Positions 1-10,055 of a stretch of DNA of 64,000 nucleotides are shown piece after piece. Numbering within the stretch: the first letter of the stretch is position 1; every line of letters begins with the position of its first letter. Origin of the DNA: Gemmata massiliana (GTDB lineage Bacteria > Planctomycetota > Planctomycetia > Gemmatales > Gemmataceae); contig NZ_LR593886.1 of assembly GCF_901538265.1 (NCBI RefSeq), positions 2,586,842-2,650,841 of the forward strand. Direction: 5' to 3'. The position numbers and the translations under genes are program-made. Below the pieces are notes generated by a model. That model saw nothing but the letters and a program-made list of their open reading frames with translations. It searched no databases and was not told the origin of the DNA.

Positions 1-85
1 GTCTGCAAAACTGGGCGTAGATCGATCGGAGTCCCATTTCCATTCGAGTCGATTATCGGTATTGAGTTCCAGACACCGTTGACCC

Positions 86-1290
86 CAGGGCGTGCGCACT
101 TTATTAGGCTGTAATTCCTTGGATAACTTGCAGTAGGTAGTTGTCATCCCACCCGGCCTTCATGCGCCGGGTTTTGATACTGCCTTTGACCTTGGTGCGC
201 GTCAACAGGGACACGGCCACGCGCCGGAGCATCCCCAGATTCGCTGCCGCGTGTCCGGTGCGGGCGCGGCTATCGTCCTCACGGAACGCCACGTCCAACA
301 CCCAATGCAGCCCATTCTCGATGCCCCAATGGTTCCGGATGTAACCCGCCAACACCGCCGCGCGCGCGCGCAAGCTGGTGATGTAGTAGTGCCCCGTGCC
401 TTCGCTCTTCTGGCCTTTGGCCCGGCGCTCCCGACACACCAGTGCGACCGCGCCGACATCGGTCCACCCGCCCGGCAAGCCCTCGGGGTCTTGGACCACA
501 GTCACGTACCGCTCTTCCTCGCGCCCGTGCCCCACCCCCGCCTCGCCCGCCATGTCGCACCCCGCGAGCTCCGCGCCCCCGGCGCGGTCGAACACGTCGG
601 CCACGGCGTCGTGCAGCCCCTTCTGGTTCCCCTTCACGCACACCACATAGTCCCCACCCTGCTGGCGGATCTGCTCGACCGTGGCCTTCTGACACCCGGC
701 CGCGTCCAGCGTCACCACCGCGCCGTTCAGGTTCAGCGCGGCCAACAGGTCGGGCACCGTGGTGATCTCGTGCCCGCCCTCGGGCACCGACCGCTGGCCC
801 AGGATCAGGCGGCTCTCGGTGGCCCATGCGCTGACCAAGTGCAGGCACCCGGTGAACGTGCCTTGGGCCGAACGCCGTGCGCTCTTCCCGTCGACCGCGA
901 TGTGGACCAACCCCGTCGATTCGCACAACGCGCGCATCCCGCGCCCGAACCGGTCGGCGAACGCATCGGGATCGAGTTTGGCGAACACGCGCTCGAATGT
1001 ATCGTGGCTCGGCACCCCGTTGGGCAGTTCGAGGAACCGTCGAAAGAAGTCCTCCTTGCTCTGTCCGTACTCGGCGATCTCCTCCCACCCGTCGGCCCCA
1101 GCGATCACCGCGCACGTCGCGATCACCAGGATGTCCGTCAGCGGGTGCAACTTGTTGGCAGTCTCGATCCGTGGGTCGGGCAGGTCCGCAAACACCGTGG
1201 TCAGCGCGAGGGGCATTGGATATCCTCCAGATGCCCTCGGTGTAGACATAAAACCCTACACCGTCAGCCGTTCATAGTGCGCACGCCCTG
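86..1290 (-). mobile_element. ISAs1-family insertion sequence, copy 1
   Basis: A complete insertion sequence of about 1.2 kb with one transposase gene on the minus strand. The tips are perfect 15-bp inverted repeats, CAGGGCGTGCGCACT at 86-100 and its reverse complement at 1276-1290. Weaker pairing continues inward for about 11 bp (GGCTG is shared on both sides). Size and single-gene layout fit the ISAs1 family. I see no matching 8-10 bp direct repeats outside the tips, so the target duplication has been lost or the copy arose by recombination. A second, diverged copy lies at 57952-59151. Confidence 0.85.
104..1216 (-). CDS. ISAs1-family transposase
   Basis: DDE transposase that moves the surrounding element. 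Family-typical blocks are present: 'FADLPDPR' near the N-terminus, 'DTFERVFAKLDP', 'AVDGKSARRS' (first acidic residue), 'VVTLDAAGCQ' (second) and 'HWGIENGLHWVLDV' (catalytic Glu region). I place the start at the ATG at 1216 because GGAGGAT lies about 7 bases upstream. The open frame could begin 11 codons earlier at 1249, but without such a site. About 370 residues is normal for the family and no frameshift is seen, so it may be active. It is roughly 70% identical by eye to the transposase at 57967-59076. Confidence 0.92.
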   Translation of the reverse strand: MPLALTTVFADLPDPRIETANKLHPLTDILVIATCAVIAGADGWEEIAEYGQSKEDFFRRFLELPNGVPSHDTFERVFAKLDPDAFADRFGRGMRALCESTGLVHIAVDGKSARRSAQGTFTGCLHLVSAWATESRLILGQRSVPEGGHEITTVPDLLAALNLNGAVVTLDAAGCQKATVEQIRQQGGDYVVCVKGNQKGLHDAVADVFDRAGGAELAGCDMAGEAGVGHGREEERYVTVVQDPEGLPGGWTDVGAVALVCRERRAKGQKSEGTGHYYITSLRARAAVLAGYIRNHWGIENGLHWVLDVAFREDDSRARTGHAAANLGMLRRVAVSLLTRTKVKGSIKTRRMKAGWDDNYLLQVIQGITA

Positions 1291-1627
1291 CGGGTGGTCC
1301 CAGGAGATCCAGGACAAGGTGGGTCTCAAATCGCCCTACCAGAAAGTGAGTGATTTACTTTCAACCGCTGCGACCACACTTGGACAAGCATCGAATGTAA
1401 CTGGCTACCGGCTCGAGTTGAAGAAGCCGGAGACGGCACTGGGGTGCCTGGTCCGTATAACCTCCGCGACCTCACCCGATGGACTTGGCGCGCTCGCGAA
1501 ACAAATGAGCCGGGCGATTGTGATACCGACAGGATTGGTGTGGCCGCCTGAATCGTTCCTGGCTACTCTTTCGTGTTCAACAAACAGGGAGAAAACAACG
1601 CCACCAGATGTGCTATTTGGTTGGAAT
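1291..1627. other. non-coding stretch, nothing recognised
   Basis: Between the right tip of the insertion sequence and the next possible gene I find no convincing coding frame, RNA gene or repeat. It may be remains of the sequence into which the insertion sequence jumped. Confidence 0.4.
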
Positions 1628-1822
1628 TTACTTCTTACGGCCTACAGCGCCCACCGTCTCTCGACGGTGAGCGCCCACGCCGACGACTATCCAGCTTATC
1701 CGGCTCCACTCCTGCGGAGTGTGGTCTTCGAATTGCGAGTAAGCCTGGCTCGGTGCGCGGAGTTTATCGACTGCCTTCCGCCAATCACCGGGCCGAAGTA
1801 ACTCGAACCAATTCTGAACCAT
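1628..1822 (-). CDS. possible small hypothetical protein
   Basis: A 64-residue open frame starting 'MVQNWFELLRPGDWRK' with an aromatic-rich N-terminal half and a basic C-terminus. No domain is recognised. The composition ('EWSRISWIVVGVGAH') looks more protein-like than the other frames here, but no close ribosome-binding site is obvious. It could be a fragment left by the neighbouring insertion. It lies downstream of, and on the same strand as, the giant membrane protein gene. Confidence 0.25.
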   Translation of the reverse strand: MVQNWFELLRPGDWRKAVDKLRAPSQAYSQFEDHTPQEWSRISWIVVGVGAHRRETVGAVGRKK

Positions 1823-1992
1823 TACGATCGCCAGTTGGTAATCGGTAGTGCCCTACTTGCGCTGTACGGTGAGGTAGGCCAACCGAACTCGCGGGATTGG
1901 ATTGACGGTAGGAAGACCCACTTTGAGAGACCGGAGCACACGGGGCGGGTTCGTGAGGGCCAGCCGTCCCGTGTGTCGTGGTACTGTGTGAC

Positions 1993-4900
1993 TTACGCGC
2001 CTTCGGTCGGATCCTTCGGCTGGTGCCCGCGGCGCTTCTCCAGGTATGCGAACAGCGCCAGCACTATCACGCCCAGCACGATCCCCGATGCGTACCAGAC
2101 CCACGTCTGCTCCAGGTTCACGGCCGCATGCCAGATCATCGAGAAGATGTCGAGCAGCAGGAACCCGACGCCGAGGTAAATGAACGCGCGCACCCGCAGG
2201 AGAATCCCCGCCAGCAGGCCGCACACACAGAACACGGCGAGCACCACCGGGAGCCACGTGGACGCGCCGACGCCCGCGATGAACATGTCCGCGGCCGACG
2301 CGACGTAGATCATCGACACGCCCGCGTACCGCATCGCGTTGGAAACGTCCGCAGAGAGCCGATACCGGTTGATGTGCTCGGACGCCAGAACGATGAGCGC
2401 GAGCGGGATCACCCACGCCTGCGGGTGAACGAAGAACGGCACCTCGTGGTATACGAGCAGCGACCACATTGCCGCGTTGGTCGCGAGCGCGGCGAGCAGT
2501 GCCCAACCGAACGACTTCTTCGAGAGCGCGACCAGTCCGTACACGCCGCCCGCGAGGAACCACAACCACGTATACGTATCGAAGTGTTGGGGCAACTTCT
2601 CGAGGTAGCCGAGGAGCGGAACTAGGCCGGGGGCCGTGTCGCGCGCGAACTCGCTCACGAACGCGGGCGGCTTCGCCCAGAACGCGATCAGCGGGATCAG
2701 TGGGAGCAGCGCCCCGGTGCGCCGCAGCGGAAGTGCCAGTACATCGATCTTCTTCCGCTCGAACAGTTCCGCGAGGCCGATGCCGGCATACGCGAGGCCC
2801 ATCACCGCGAACGTCCAGAGCTTCGCGAGGTTGCCGAGAAACAGTTCCGGCACGTTGAACCGGACTTGCGTGAAGAACAGCACGATCAGCACTTCGGCGA
2901 GGTAGACGTAAGCGGTTTTGCGCGCCGGCCGCAGTTGGAACGGGTCGCGATCGGCTTTGAGTGCGAACCGTAGCGCGAGCACGAATAGCCCCGCGATTGC
3001 CGCGAGCATCGAGAGCGATTCCGCGTGCGTGAGCGGCGTGCGCCGCTCTGCCGGATTGAACGCCGGCACTTGCTGGAAGAGATTGAGGCACAATACCGCG
3101 AGCGCCGCGACCGAGGTCCAGCCCGCAACTCGCCGCACGGACCGGCGCCAGTTGTCACCAAAATTCGGCGCGCTTTCACTCCCACCAATGGCAGCGGCGG
3201 CCAGCGCGACGAACAGCCACGCATTCCGGTGCAACCAGACAAATGGGTCGTTCGGGTCCGGGACCGCCCACGCCAGAGCTGCGAGAGAAAGAGCTCCCAG
3301 TGCTGCGCTGAATGTGCGCAGCGAATCGCGGACCGGCTCCAGGTACACGCGGGCCACCACCGCGAACGCGAGCGCGAAGAGCGCGACCCCGGCCGGGCTC
3401 GCGAGCCGGTCCCACCGGTCGGGCGCGGTCAGTTCGGTACGCAGCCCAAGCGCACACGCGAACACTGCGAGAAGCGCTACCCCCCCATTTAACCACGGCC
3501 ACGAATCACCGCGCTCGGGCATTCCGAGGAGTGGTGTTGGGCGGCGCGAAAGCACAAATGCGATGCCCGCGACGCCTAACGCATACGTTGCGAGGACAAG
3601 CTCGGTCGCGGCGACATCCCAAACGGGTCGCGGATCGGCCTCTGCGATGATGAGCAGCGCGGCGAGTACGCCGACCCCGAATAACCCGGGCCGCGAAAAC
3701 ACGGCAACGCGGTCCCATAACGCGACTCCACACGCGACCGCGACGACGACCAGCGCGCCCCACGTCAGCAAGCGCGGGTCGGTGCGCGGGTCGTCGAAGG
3801 TGGGGCCTAAACCGAGTGCCAGCAGGATCAGGGCCAGGATGCTCGCCATGTCGAGCGACTCGAGCCACGTTCGGCCCGCAGGCGCCCTCTGTTGCCGAAT
3901 GCGAACCAGTGTCCAGCAACTCACCGCGATCGCGATCCCCGCGGCATTTGCAAGGACGAACCCGGAGGACGAATCCGGTCCCCACGCGACCCACACGAAA
4001 ATACCGGCGAGATTCACCGCGAGACCGGAGATGATGGCGAACCCTTCGGCCCGCGTGCGCAGCGCGATTCCGCCGAAAAACAGTGCCGCCGCGATCGCGA
4101 GCCCGGCCGGGAACCAGGGCCGCCAGGGGTCGTGCCACCCGGCTCGCAGCGCGCACAACACCAGCACTGATGCAAAGCTCCCGACGATCCAGGGGCTGAA
4201 CCGCACGCGCTTCAGGGCCGCGAGGAAGCCAAAACTCACCGCGACCCACACGAGCGCCATCGCGTGGAACGAGACCCACAGGCCGGGTTCGTCCCAATCG
4301 CGCACGCCGACCGCGACCAAAACTCCCGCAACCGCGCCCGCAAACGCCAGGACAAGCGACTCCGCACCGGGCGCCAACCGGCGCGCGTGCCAACAGCTCG
4401 CGCCGGCGACGAGCGCGAGAGCCCCCCAACCGAATGTTCCAAGCGGGACAAATGCGACCGGGAGCGGATCGTAAGGTTTTGCCAGGGCGTAGGTCGCGGG
4501 TACGAGGCACGCGAGCGCGAGCGCGCTGAACCCGATTAACACTTGGAGCGTGAGTGGAACGCCGCCCGGTACGCGCTTCTCGCACCCGAGCCACAGGAGC
4601 GCCCATACTGCGGCGCTGCTCGCAACGATGAGCAGGAGCCGCATTTGCTCCGCGCCATCGAGCGGTTTTCCGGCCGTGACGACCGACAGGGCGTACCCCG
4701 CGGTGAGAGTGACCACGAACACCAACCCGCCAGCGAGTGCGTACCCGGACGAGCGCTCGCGCCCTGCTGTCGTGGCGAGGCCGAACACGACCAGCGCAAG
4801 TGGCGCGAGGTTCGATGCCATCACCCCCATTCGGGCGAACACGGATTCCGCGCGCGGACCGCTGGGGATCAAGCGACTCAACCCGAGTTCCGTAACGTTC

Positions 4901-7900
4901 GCGGAGAGGATGACCACCACACTCGCTGAGACCGCGAACAGCCCGAGTACCCACAGCTTGGTCCACGGAGCCGGCTGTGCCACGAAACCGAGTGCCTCCG
5001 TGCCTCGGCGTACCGGAACCCGCAGCGCAACAAGGGCCGAACCCGCGACGAACACGAGCGCCATTCCCCACCGCAGCGCGGACGCGGACGCGACATCGAC
5101 CGCATGTCCTCCGGCCCACACGATTGGGGCCGCGAGCGCGAGCAGCACGAGGCCGATCGCGTGAACGTCGGTGTCGTAAGGCAGTTTCGACAGCCGCCAC
5201 GAAAGTACCACCGCACCCACGAGTGTTCCGAGCAGTACCCACGCACTTGGTCCGAATGCGTGCGCGTACTCCGGCACCGGCGCGAACGCCGGGATCACGG
5301 ACGCGCGCCACCCGATGGGCGTCAGTTCGGCACAAACATCCGGCAACAACGCGACTACATTGAGGATCAGGAACGCGCCCACGACCGTACCGAGCACGAG
5401 TCGATCGAGCGACGATGCGTCGTCGCACCAGAGTTCTCGGGCACGCGCGTTTGCCCGTAGCGTGTGCCGAGCGACGGCCCACACCAGCGCGAAGGTGCCG
5501 AGCGCGAGGCCGAATGTGTGTAGGGCGCGCGGATCGTAGAGCACGAGCTTCGTTGTTCGCCACCAGTCTTGTTGTTCGATCCAACCGAACGCAGCGAGCA
5601 GAGCCCCGAGTGTGATCGCGGTCTGGAACCCCGAGAACGCGCCCTTCTCGCGCCACAACAGCACGAACGCGAGCCACAGCGCCCCGAGCCACACCGCGAA
5701 TCCGGCGCACGCGAGTGCCCATCCCTCTGCCGGGAAGAACAGCAGCGGCACGGCGAGAACTGTTGAGAGCCGGGCGGCCCAGTAGAGCGGATCACCGAAG
5801 ACGCGGGCTTGCCTGCGGCAGAGAATCGCCGCGAGCGTGGCGAGCGTCGCGTGCGAGAGAAGCGCAACTTCGACCGCGAGCGATTCTGGCTTCACGTCCC
5901 AGTTGAAGACGCCGAGGTGGAGCAGCCCGAGTAACGCGACGCTCGACCCGCCCCACGTGAGCACCGCGTTGCCCGTGAGTCGTGCGAGTGCGAGGCTCGT
6001 GGCCGCGAGCGTGAAGAGTGTGCCGGTGTGCCACGGACTTTGAAGCGTGAGCGAAGTCGCTGCGACGCCGATCGCGAGCACGTTCCCAGCGAATGATACG
6101 TCGCGCCCGGCGCGGCGGAGCAGGGCGGTTGCGCCTCGATGCACCCCGCGCAGCGCGAGCGCGACGAACGCGAAAACGAGCGCTTCCAGGGCGATTATGA
6201 ACTCCCATATGTCGAGTTGCCGCGGCGCCTGCCACCAGAGCGCCCACATCGTCGCTGCGAGGACGAGCCACAACCCGCCGTGCGCGAGCGCGCGTGTTTT
6301 CCACCGGTAGTTGCTCGCGAGGAGCCCGATCGCGCCCGCAACGTGTGCGCACGCGGCGGTGGCGGGGAACTCGGTGCCATGCCAGCTTACGATGAGCAGC
6401 CCGAGTGCCCCGGTGCAGAGCGCACCGATCGCGTAGCTCAACGTTTGCTTCGACGCGCGCCGGGTTAGGAGCTCGGCGAGGAGCGCCAGCGCGAGCGCGA
6501 ATCCCGTCAGAACCGCGCCGCTCGCGGAGGAACCGAGCGTTTCGTTCAACGCAGTCGGTGCAGTCCAGTTCCCCACGATGCCGTGGAAACCGAGCACGAC
6601 CGCGAAGGTGAGGAGCGAGATCGCGCCGACTTGCGCCCACGGGAGCCGCTCGCGGAACGCGACCCGCGTGAGGAACAGGCCCGTTGCGGTGGACACGAGC
6701 AAGAGCGCGAGCGGGTCCGGCCAGGCCAGCGCGAGGCCCGTCGTGATGGTCGCGAGCCCGGCCAGCGCGACCACAGTGCCCATCGTTCGCAATCCGGCGG
6801 ACGCGACGCGCCGGAGCACGAGCACGCCGGCTTCCACGACGGGCACGCCCGCGAGCGCCAGCGGAACCGCGAGCCCGGCAAGTCGGGCGGCCAGTTGCGC
6901 GGGATCGCGGACGACGAACAGCCCCCACGCGGCCACCAGCGCGAACGCGGCCAGCCCCAGGAACATCAGGAGCGCAGTCCCGCTCTTGTCGGTGATCGGT
7001 TCACGGCGCTGACCGGGGTGGTACCACGACAGCCCGCCGAGCGTCGCGCTGCATGCCAACACGAAGCACACCAACGGTAGCCACGCCGAAGCCAGCTCTG
7101 CGGGCAGGAGCTGTGTCCCGGCCGCGCCGACTACCGCGAGCGAAAGCAGCCAGCGCCGATCGACCGGGCCGGGCAGGTGCTCGGTGCCGATCAAGTCGCG
7201 CCCGCCGGTGCGCACCACTTCCACAAACACCGCGAGCGCGGCAATTTTCACGGCGACATCGGCGGCCCCTTGTGTCCCTTCGGTGAACGGCGGCGCGAGC
7301 AGGAGCAGCGTGAGTGGAGTCAGCAGCATCGAGATGACGAGCATCCCGCGGCTCGTCCCGGTCAGCTTCCACCGGTGCAGCGTGTACTGCCCCGCGCCGA
7401 AGAGTGCGAGCGTGACCGCGGCCGACAGTACAAACCGGAAGTACGGAATCGCTTCGATCGCTTGCCGCAGTGTGACGACGAGCGCGATGGAACACCCGAC
7501 GATGAGCAACCCGCCGACCAGTTCGCCCCAAAGGATGTTGTGTTCTTCGAGGAACCCGGAGACTCTGCGCTTCGACGGCGTGTGGGGTGCGGGTGGGTAT
7601 TGGGGCGCAGGTGTTGACACCGGTCCGAGAACGGGCTGCGGCGCGATGGGCTCGTTCGTTTCGCGCGCGGCGAGCGCCGGCGCGAGTAGCTCGGGAACCA
7701 CCTCGGGAGTGGCTCCTTGTTCCGGCGCGGAGATCGGCTCCACTGCGTCGGCGGGCGCGGTGGGCTGTGCGACGGGTGTTGCTCGCGGGAGCGGCTTGGC
7801 CTTTTCGACCGGCAGCCTTTGCAGCATTCGCGCGCGAGCTTTGAGTTGATCCAGTACGCGCTCGGCCGTGTCCGGATCGAGTTCGGCCCGATCGAGAAGA

Positions 7901-8172
7901 CCGCTGATCTCGCGTTCGGCCGTGTTGACGCGGTGCAGACCGCGAGCGAGCGCCCCATCGAGTTCGAGTTCGCATTGTGGGCAGTCGCGGTCGCGCTCTT
8001 CGGTTTCAGCCCCGCACGCCGGGCAATAGCGGTAGGGTCGGTGCGTGCGACCAGCGGGCGGGTGTTCGTTGCCGAAGGCAGCCCTAAAGATGGCCGCGGC
8101 CGCCACCCAAGCGAAGTGGCCGACAGTGGCAACAAAAACCAGACCGCAGATTAGCGCGCAGAGCCATTCCAT
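1993..8172 (-). CDS. giant polytopic membrane protein with N-terminal zinc ribbon
   Basis: About 2,059 residues. The first 30 residues are a hydrophobic segment ('CALICGLVFVATVGHFAWVAA'-like). A zinc ribbon follows (CPAC and CPQC pairs, about residues 50-70), then a helical, Pro/Ala-rich cytosolic stretch to about residue 210. The block 'FLEEHNILWGELVGGLLIVG' opens a run of dozens of transmembrane helices reaching the C-terminus. The last soluble tail is short and charged ('EKRRGHQPKDPTEGA'). The frame is uninterrupted over 6.2 kb. I prefer the ATG at 8172 over that at 8208 because it directly precedes the hydrophobic segment. No catalytic motif was seen and I do not recognise a characterised family. 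It looks like one of the very large planctomycete membrane proteins of unknown role. Confidence 0.85.
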   Translation of the reverse strand: MEWLCALICGLVFVATVGHFAWVAAAAIFRAAFGNEHPPAGRTHRPYRYCPACGAETEERDRDCPQCELELDGALARGLHRVNTAEREISGLLDRAELDPDTAERVLDQLKARARMLQRLPVEKAKPLPRATPVAQPTAPADAVEPISAPEQGATPEVVPELLAPALAARETNEPIAPQPVLGPVSTPAPQYPPAPHTPSKRRVSGFLEEHNILWGELVGGLLIVGCSIALVVTLRQAIEAIPYFRFVLSAAVTLALFGAGQYTLHRWKLTGTSRGMLVISMLLTPLTLLLLAPPFTEGTQGAADVAVKIAALAVFVEVVRTGGRDLIGTEHLPGPVDRRWLLSLAVVGAAGTQLLPAELASAWLPLVCFVLACSATLGGLSWYHPGQRREPITDKSGTALLMFLGLAAFALVAAWGLFVVRDPAQLAARLAGLAVPLALAGVPVVEAGVLVLRRVASAGLRTMGTVVALAGLATITTGLALAWPDPLALLLVSTATGLFLTRVAFRERLPWAQVGAISLLTFAVVLGFHGIVGNWTAPTALNETLGSSASGAVLTGFALALALLAELLTRRASKQTLSYAIGALCTGALGLLIVSWHGTEFPATAACAHVAGAIGLLASNYRWKTRALAHGGLWLVLAATMWALWWQAPRQLDIWEFIIALEALVFAFVALALRGVHRGATALLRRAGRDVSFAGNVLAIGVAATSLTLQSPWHTGTLFTLAATSLALARLTGNAVLTWGGSSVALLGLLHLGVFNWDVKPESLAVEVALLSHATLATLAAILCRRQARVFGDPLYWAARLSTVLAVPLLFFPAEGWALACAGFAVWLGALWLAFVLLWREKGAFSGFQTAITLGALLAAFGWIEQQDWWRTTKLVLYDPRALHTFGLALGTFALVWAVARHTLRANARARELWCDDASSLDRLVLGTVVGAFLILNVVALLPDVCAELTPIGWRASVIPAFAPVPEYAHAFGPSAWVLLGTLVGAVVLSWRLSKLPYDTDVHAIGLVLLALAAPIVWAGGHAVDVASASALRWGMALVFVAGSALVALRVPVRRGTEALGFVAQPAPWTKLWVLGLFAVSASVVVILSANVTELGLSRLIPSGPRAESVFARMGVMASNLAPLALVVFGLATTAGRERSSGYALAGGLVFVVTLTAGYALSVVTAGKPLDGAEQMRLLLIVASSAAVWALLWLGCEKRVPGGVPLTLQVLIGFSALALACLVPATYALAKPYDPLPVAFVPLGTFGWGALALVAGASCWHARRLAPGAESLVLAFAGAVAGVLVAVGVRDWDEPGLWVSFHAMALVWVAVSFGFLAALKRVRFSPWIVGSFASVLVLCALRAGWHDPWRPWFPAGLAIAAALFFGGIALRTRAEGFAIISGLAVNLAGIFVWVAWGPDSSSGFVLANAAGIAIAVSCWTLVRIRQQRAPAGRTWLESLDMASILALILLALGLGPTFDDPRTDPRLLTWGALVVVAVACGVALWDRVAVFSRPGLFGVGVLAALLIIAEADPRPVWDVAATELVLATYALGVAGIAFVLSRRPTPLLGMPERGDSWPWLNGGVALLAVFACALGLRTELTAPDRWDRLASPAGVALFALAFAVVARVYLEPVRDSLRTFSAALGALSLAALAWAVPDPNDPFVWLHRNAWLFVALAAAAIGGSESAPNFGDNWRRSVRRVAGWTSVAALAVLCLNLFQQVPAFNPAERRTPLTHAESLSMLAAIAGLFVLALRFALKADRDPFQLRPARKTAYVYLAEVLIVLFFTQVRFNVPELFLGNLAKLWTFAVMGLAYAGIGLAELFERKKIDVLALPLRRTGALLPLIPLIAFWAKPPAFVSEFARDTAPGLVPLLGYLEKLPQHFDTYTWLWFLAGGVYGLVALSKKSFGWALLAALATNAAMWSLLVYHEVPFFVHPQAWVIPLALIVLASEHINRYRLSADVSNAMRYAGVSMIYVASAADMFIAGVGASTWLPVVLAVFCVCGLLAGILLRVRAFIYLGVGFLLLDIFSMIWHAAVNLEQTWVWYASGIVLGVIVLALFAYLEKRRGHQPKDPTEGA

Positions 8173-8298
8173 ACGGACGCTCGCCGGAACCCGGCACCGG
8201 GTTCGCACCGCAGACGTGAAGGTGGCTCCGTCGGGCTGCCACCGGAAGTTATCCTCATCGACGCCGGCAGAGCGGAATTATTCCCGGAAGTGTTGCGC

Positions 8299-8320
8299 GG
8301 CCCGCTAGAGAATGCGGGCC
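8299..8320. repeat. short inverted repeat (possible terminator)
   Basis: GGCCCGC at 8299-8305 pairs with GCGGGCC at 8314-8320 across an 8-base loop. It lies between the LRR gene and the giant membrane gene, both on the minus strand. No U-tract follows on the minus strand and only TTT follows on the plus strand, so a terminator role is only possible. Confidence 0.35.
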
Positions 8321-8428
8321 TTTAGGAAAAGACTAAACCTCTCCGACGAACCACGATACTTTGGTCACCTAACCGCCGCATTGGGCTTACGCATGTGGTC
8401 GACGACTTAGACGATTCGCACAGTGCAA

Positions 8429-9691
8429 TCATTTGTGGACCTTGCACTTCGGCAAGGCTCCCCGAAACTCACTCACACCCGCGGCGGTGATCCTCGTGCC
8501 GAACATTTCGAGCGAGGTGAGGTTCGTGAGCGCCGCCAATTCCTTCAACCCCGCGTCCGTTAACTGCGTGTAGCCCAAATATGCGGACGTCAGGTTCGTG
8601 AGCGCCGCCAGCTCCTTCGCGCTCGCGTCCGTCACCCCCGTTTGGCCCAGATCGATTCGGGCGAGCGACTTGAGCTGTGATATCCCTTTCAAAGTGGCGT
8701 CCGTCACCCCTTTGCAATCGTACAGGTTCAGAAATGTCAGCTTCTTGAGCCCGCCCAGATGCTTCAGCCCTGTGCCCGTCACTTTCGTGCGACTCAACTG
8801 CAGGATGGAAAGGTTCGGAAGCACCGCCAAGTCCTTGAGGCCCACATCCATCACGGCGGTATCGTACAGGTCGAGCCGAATGAGGTTCTTGAACGCCGTC
8901 AGATCCTTCAGTCCCGTATCCGTCACCTTCGTATATGACAGGATAAGCGTGGTGAGGTTCGTGAGCGGGGCCAACACCTTCAGATCCGCGTCCGTCGTCG
9001 CCGTATTGAAAAGGCTCAGCACGGTCAGGGTTTTGAGCGCCGCCAGTTCCTTCAGGTCCGTGGCCCTCATCGGTATGGTGTTCAGATTCAACTCGGTGAG
9101 CTTGGGGAGCGCGGCCAATTCCTTAAGTCCCGCCCCGGTTATCCGCGCCCCGCCCACGTTCAGCGCGGTGAGCGTCTTGAGCGCCGCCAACTCCTTCAAA
9201 CCCGCATCGGTGATCTTCGAGCTGCTCAGGTTGAGTACGGCCAGCGTCTTGTGCGCGGCCAGCTCCTTCGCGCCCTCATCGGTCACACCGGTCCGGTCCA
9301 GGCGGAGTGTGGTGAGCCCCTCGAGCGCGGTCAACCCTTTCAGCCCGGCTCCCGACGCGAGCGTGTTACCCAGATCAACGGTGGCTAGGTTCTTGAGCGG
9401 GGCCAGATCCTTGAACCCCGTGCCCGTGACCGTTGTGCGGCCCAGGTCGAGCGTGGTGAGATTTCGGAGCGGAACCAGTTCCTTCAACCACGCGTCGGTC
9501 ACCTTCGTGCCGTACAGTGCCACGCCCGTCACCGGTTTGCCGGGCCGGGACGCGTCGCGGTCGACGGTTCCCCCTATCAACTCCACGGCCCGGGCGGCCT
9601 TCTCTTCTGCGTCATCGGCTCGTGCTGCTTCGGGCGAGTTCGGCACCGCCCCTGACACCAACGCGCACAGTACCAACCGCAACATACTCAT
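8429..9691 (-). CDS. exported leucine-rich-repeat protein
   Basis: 420 residues. A hydrophobic signal-like N-terminus (about residues 1-25, 'LRLVLCALVSGAV') precedes about 13 tandem repeats of 23-25 residues built on 'GLKELAALKNLTTLDLxxTxVTD'. This is the cysteine-free LRR type expanded in planctomycetes and presumably gives a curved solenoid for protein binding outside the cytoplasm. No partner or enzymatic domain is visible. The repeats keep a regular phase throughout, so the gene looks intact. It is flanked by unrelated genes and probably transcribed alone. Function unknown. Confidence 0.85.
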   Translation of the reverse strand: MSMLRLVLCALVSGAVPNSPEAARADDAEEKAARAVELIGGTVDRDASRPGKPVTGVALYGTKVTDAWLKELVPLRNLTTLDLGRTTVTGTGFKDLAPLKNLATVDLGNTLASGAGLKGLTALEGLTTLRLDRTGVTDEGAKELAAHKTLAVLNLSSSKITDAGLKELAALKTLTALNVGGARITGAGLKELAALPKLTELNLNTIPMRATDLKELAALKTLTVLSLFNTATTDADLKVLAPLTNLTTLILSYTKVTDTGLKDLTAFKNLIRLDLYDTAVMDVGLKDLAVLPNLSILQLSRTKVTGTGLKHLGGLKKLTFLNLYDCKGVTDATLKGISQLKSLARIDLGQTGVTDASAKELAALTNLTSAYLGYTQLTDAGLKELAALTNLTSLEMFGTRITAAGVSEFRGALPKCKVHK

Positions 9692-9855
9692 GCCCCCGCG
9701 TCAAACAATTCTCGGGCCCCTCCCAACGCGCCCCGATTCGTCGTCGGAATGGACCGCACCGCCCCCCGGTTCACTGACTCCAATGTGTGCCGTGTTAGCG
9801 CGTCTTGAAGGCGCGCATTGCATTCCAGTCCGGTTATCTCACAAATTCTGTCATC

Positions 9856-9884
9856 TTGAACACTATCGCCGATTTGTGCATATT
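9856..9884 (+). promoter_or_regulatory. candidate sigma-70-type promoter
   Basis: TTGAAC at 9856-9861, then exactly 17 bases, then CATATT at 9879-9884. It lies 95 bases before an ATG at 9980 and 170 before the GTG at 10056. The rest of 9692-10055 shows no gene I can support; a short open frame at 9980-10177 may be the frameshifted N-terminus of the following gene. This is a consensus match only. Confidence 0.25.
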
Positions 9885-10055
9885 TGTACCAACCAGGGCG
9901 AGCGTGCCTACTTCATGCATTTTGGTGTGGAACGCACCTCGAGAAATCCCTTTGCCGCTCGTAACGGGGCACCCGTGCTATGTCGGACCCGACTGAGCTT
10001 ACCATCATCCTGCCGCTCGTTCGATACCCACAACCTATCACGTATCTGCCACCTG

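Noticed and set aside
251..1801. 516-codon plus-strand open frame across the insertion sequence
   Set aside because: It is the antisense shadow of the GC-rich transposase gene; the minus-strand product has full family motifs and a ribosome-binding site.
3506..5722. 738-codon minus-strand open frame
   Set aside because: It lies in another frame of the giant membrane protein and is almost entirely Arg/Ala/Gly, the usual composition of a shadow frame.
8598..10000. First two thirds of a 613-codon plus-strand frame
   Set aside because: It is antisense to the LRR gene (Ser-rich mirrored repeats). Only its last part, from about 10056, looks coding.
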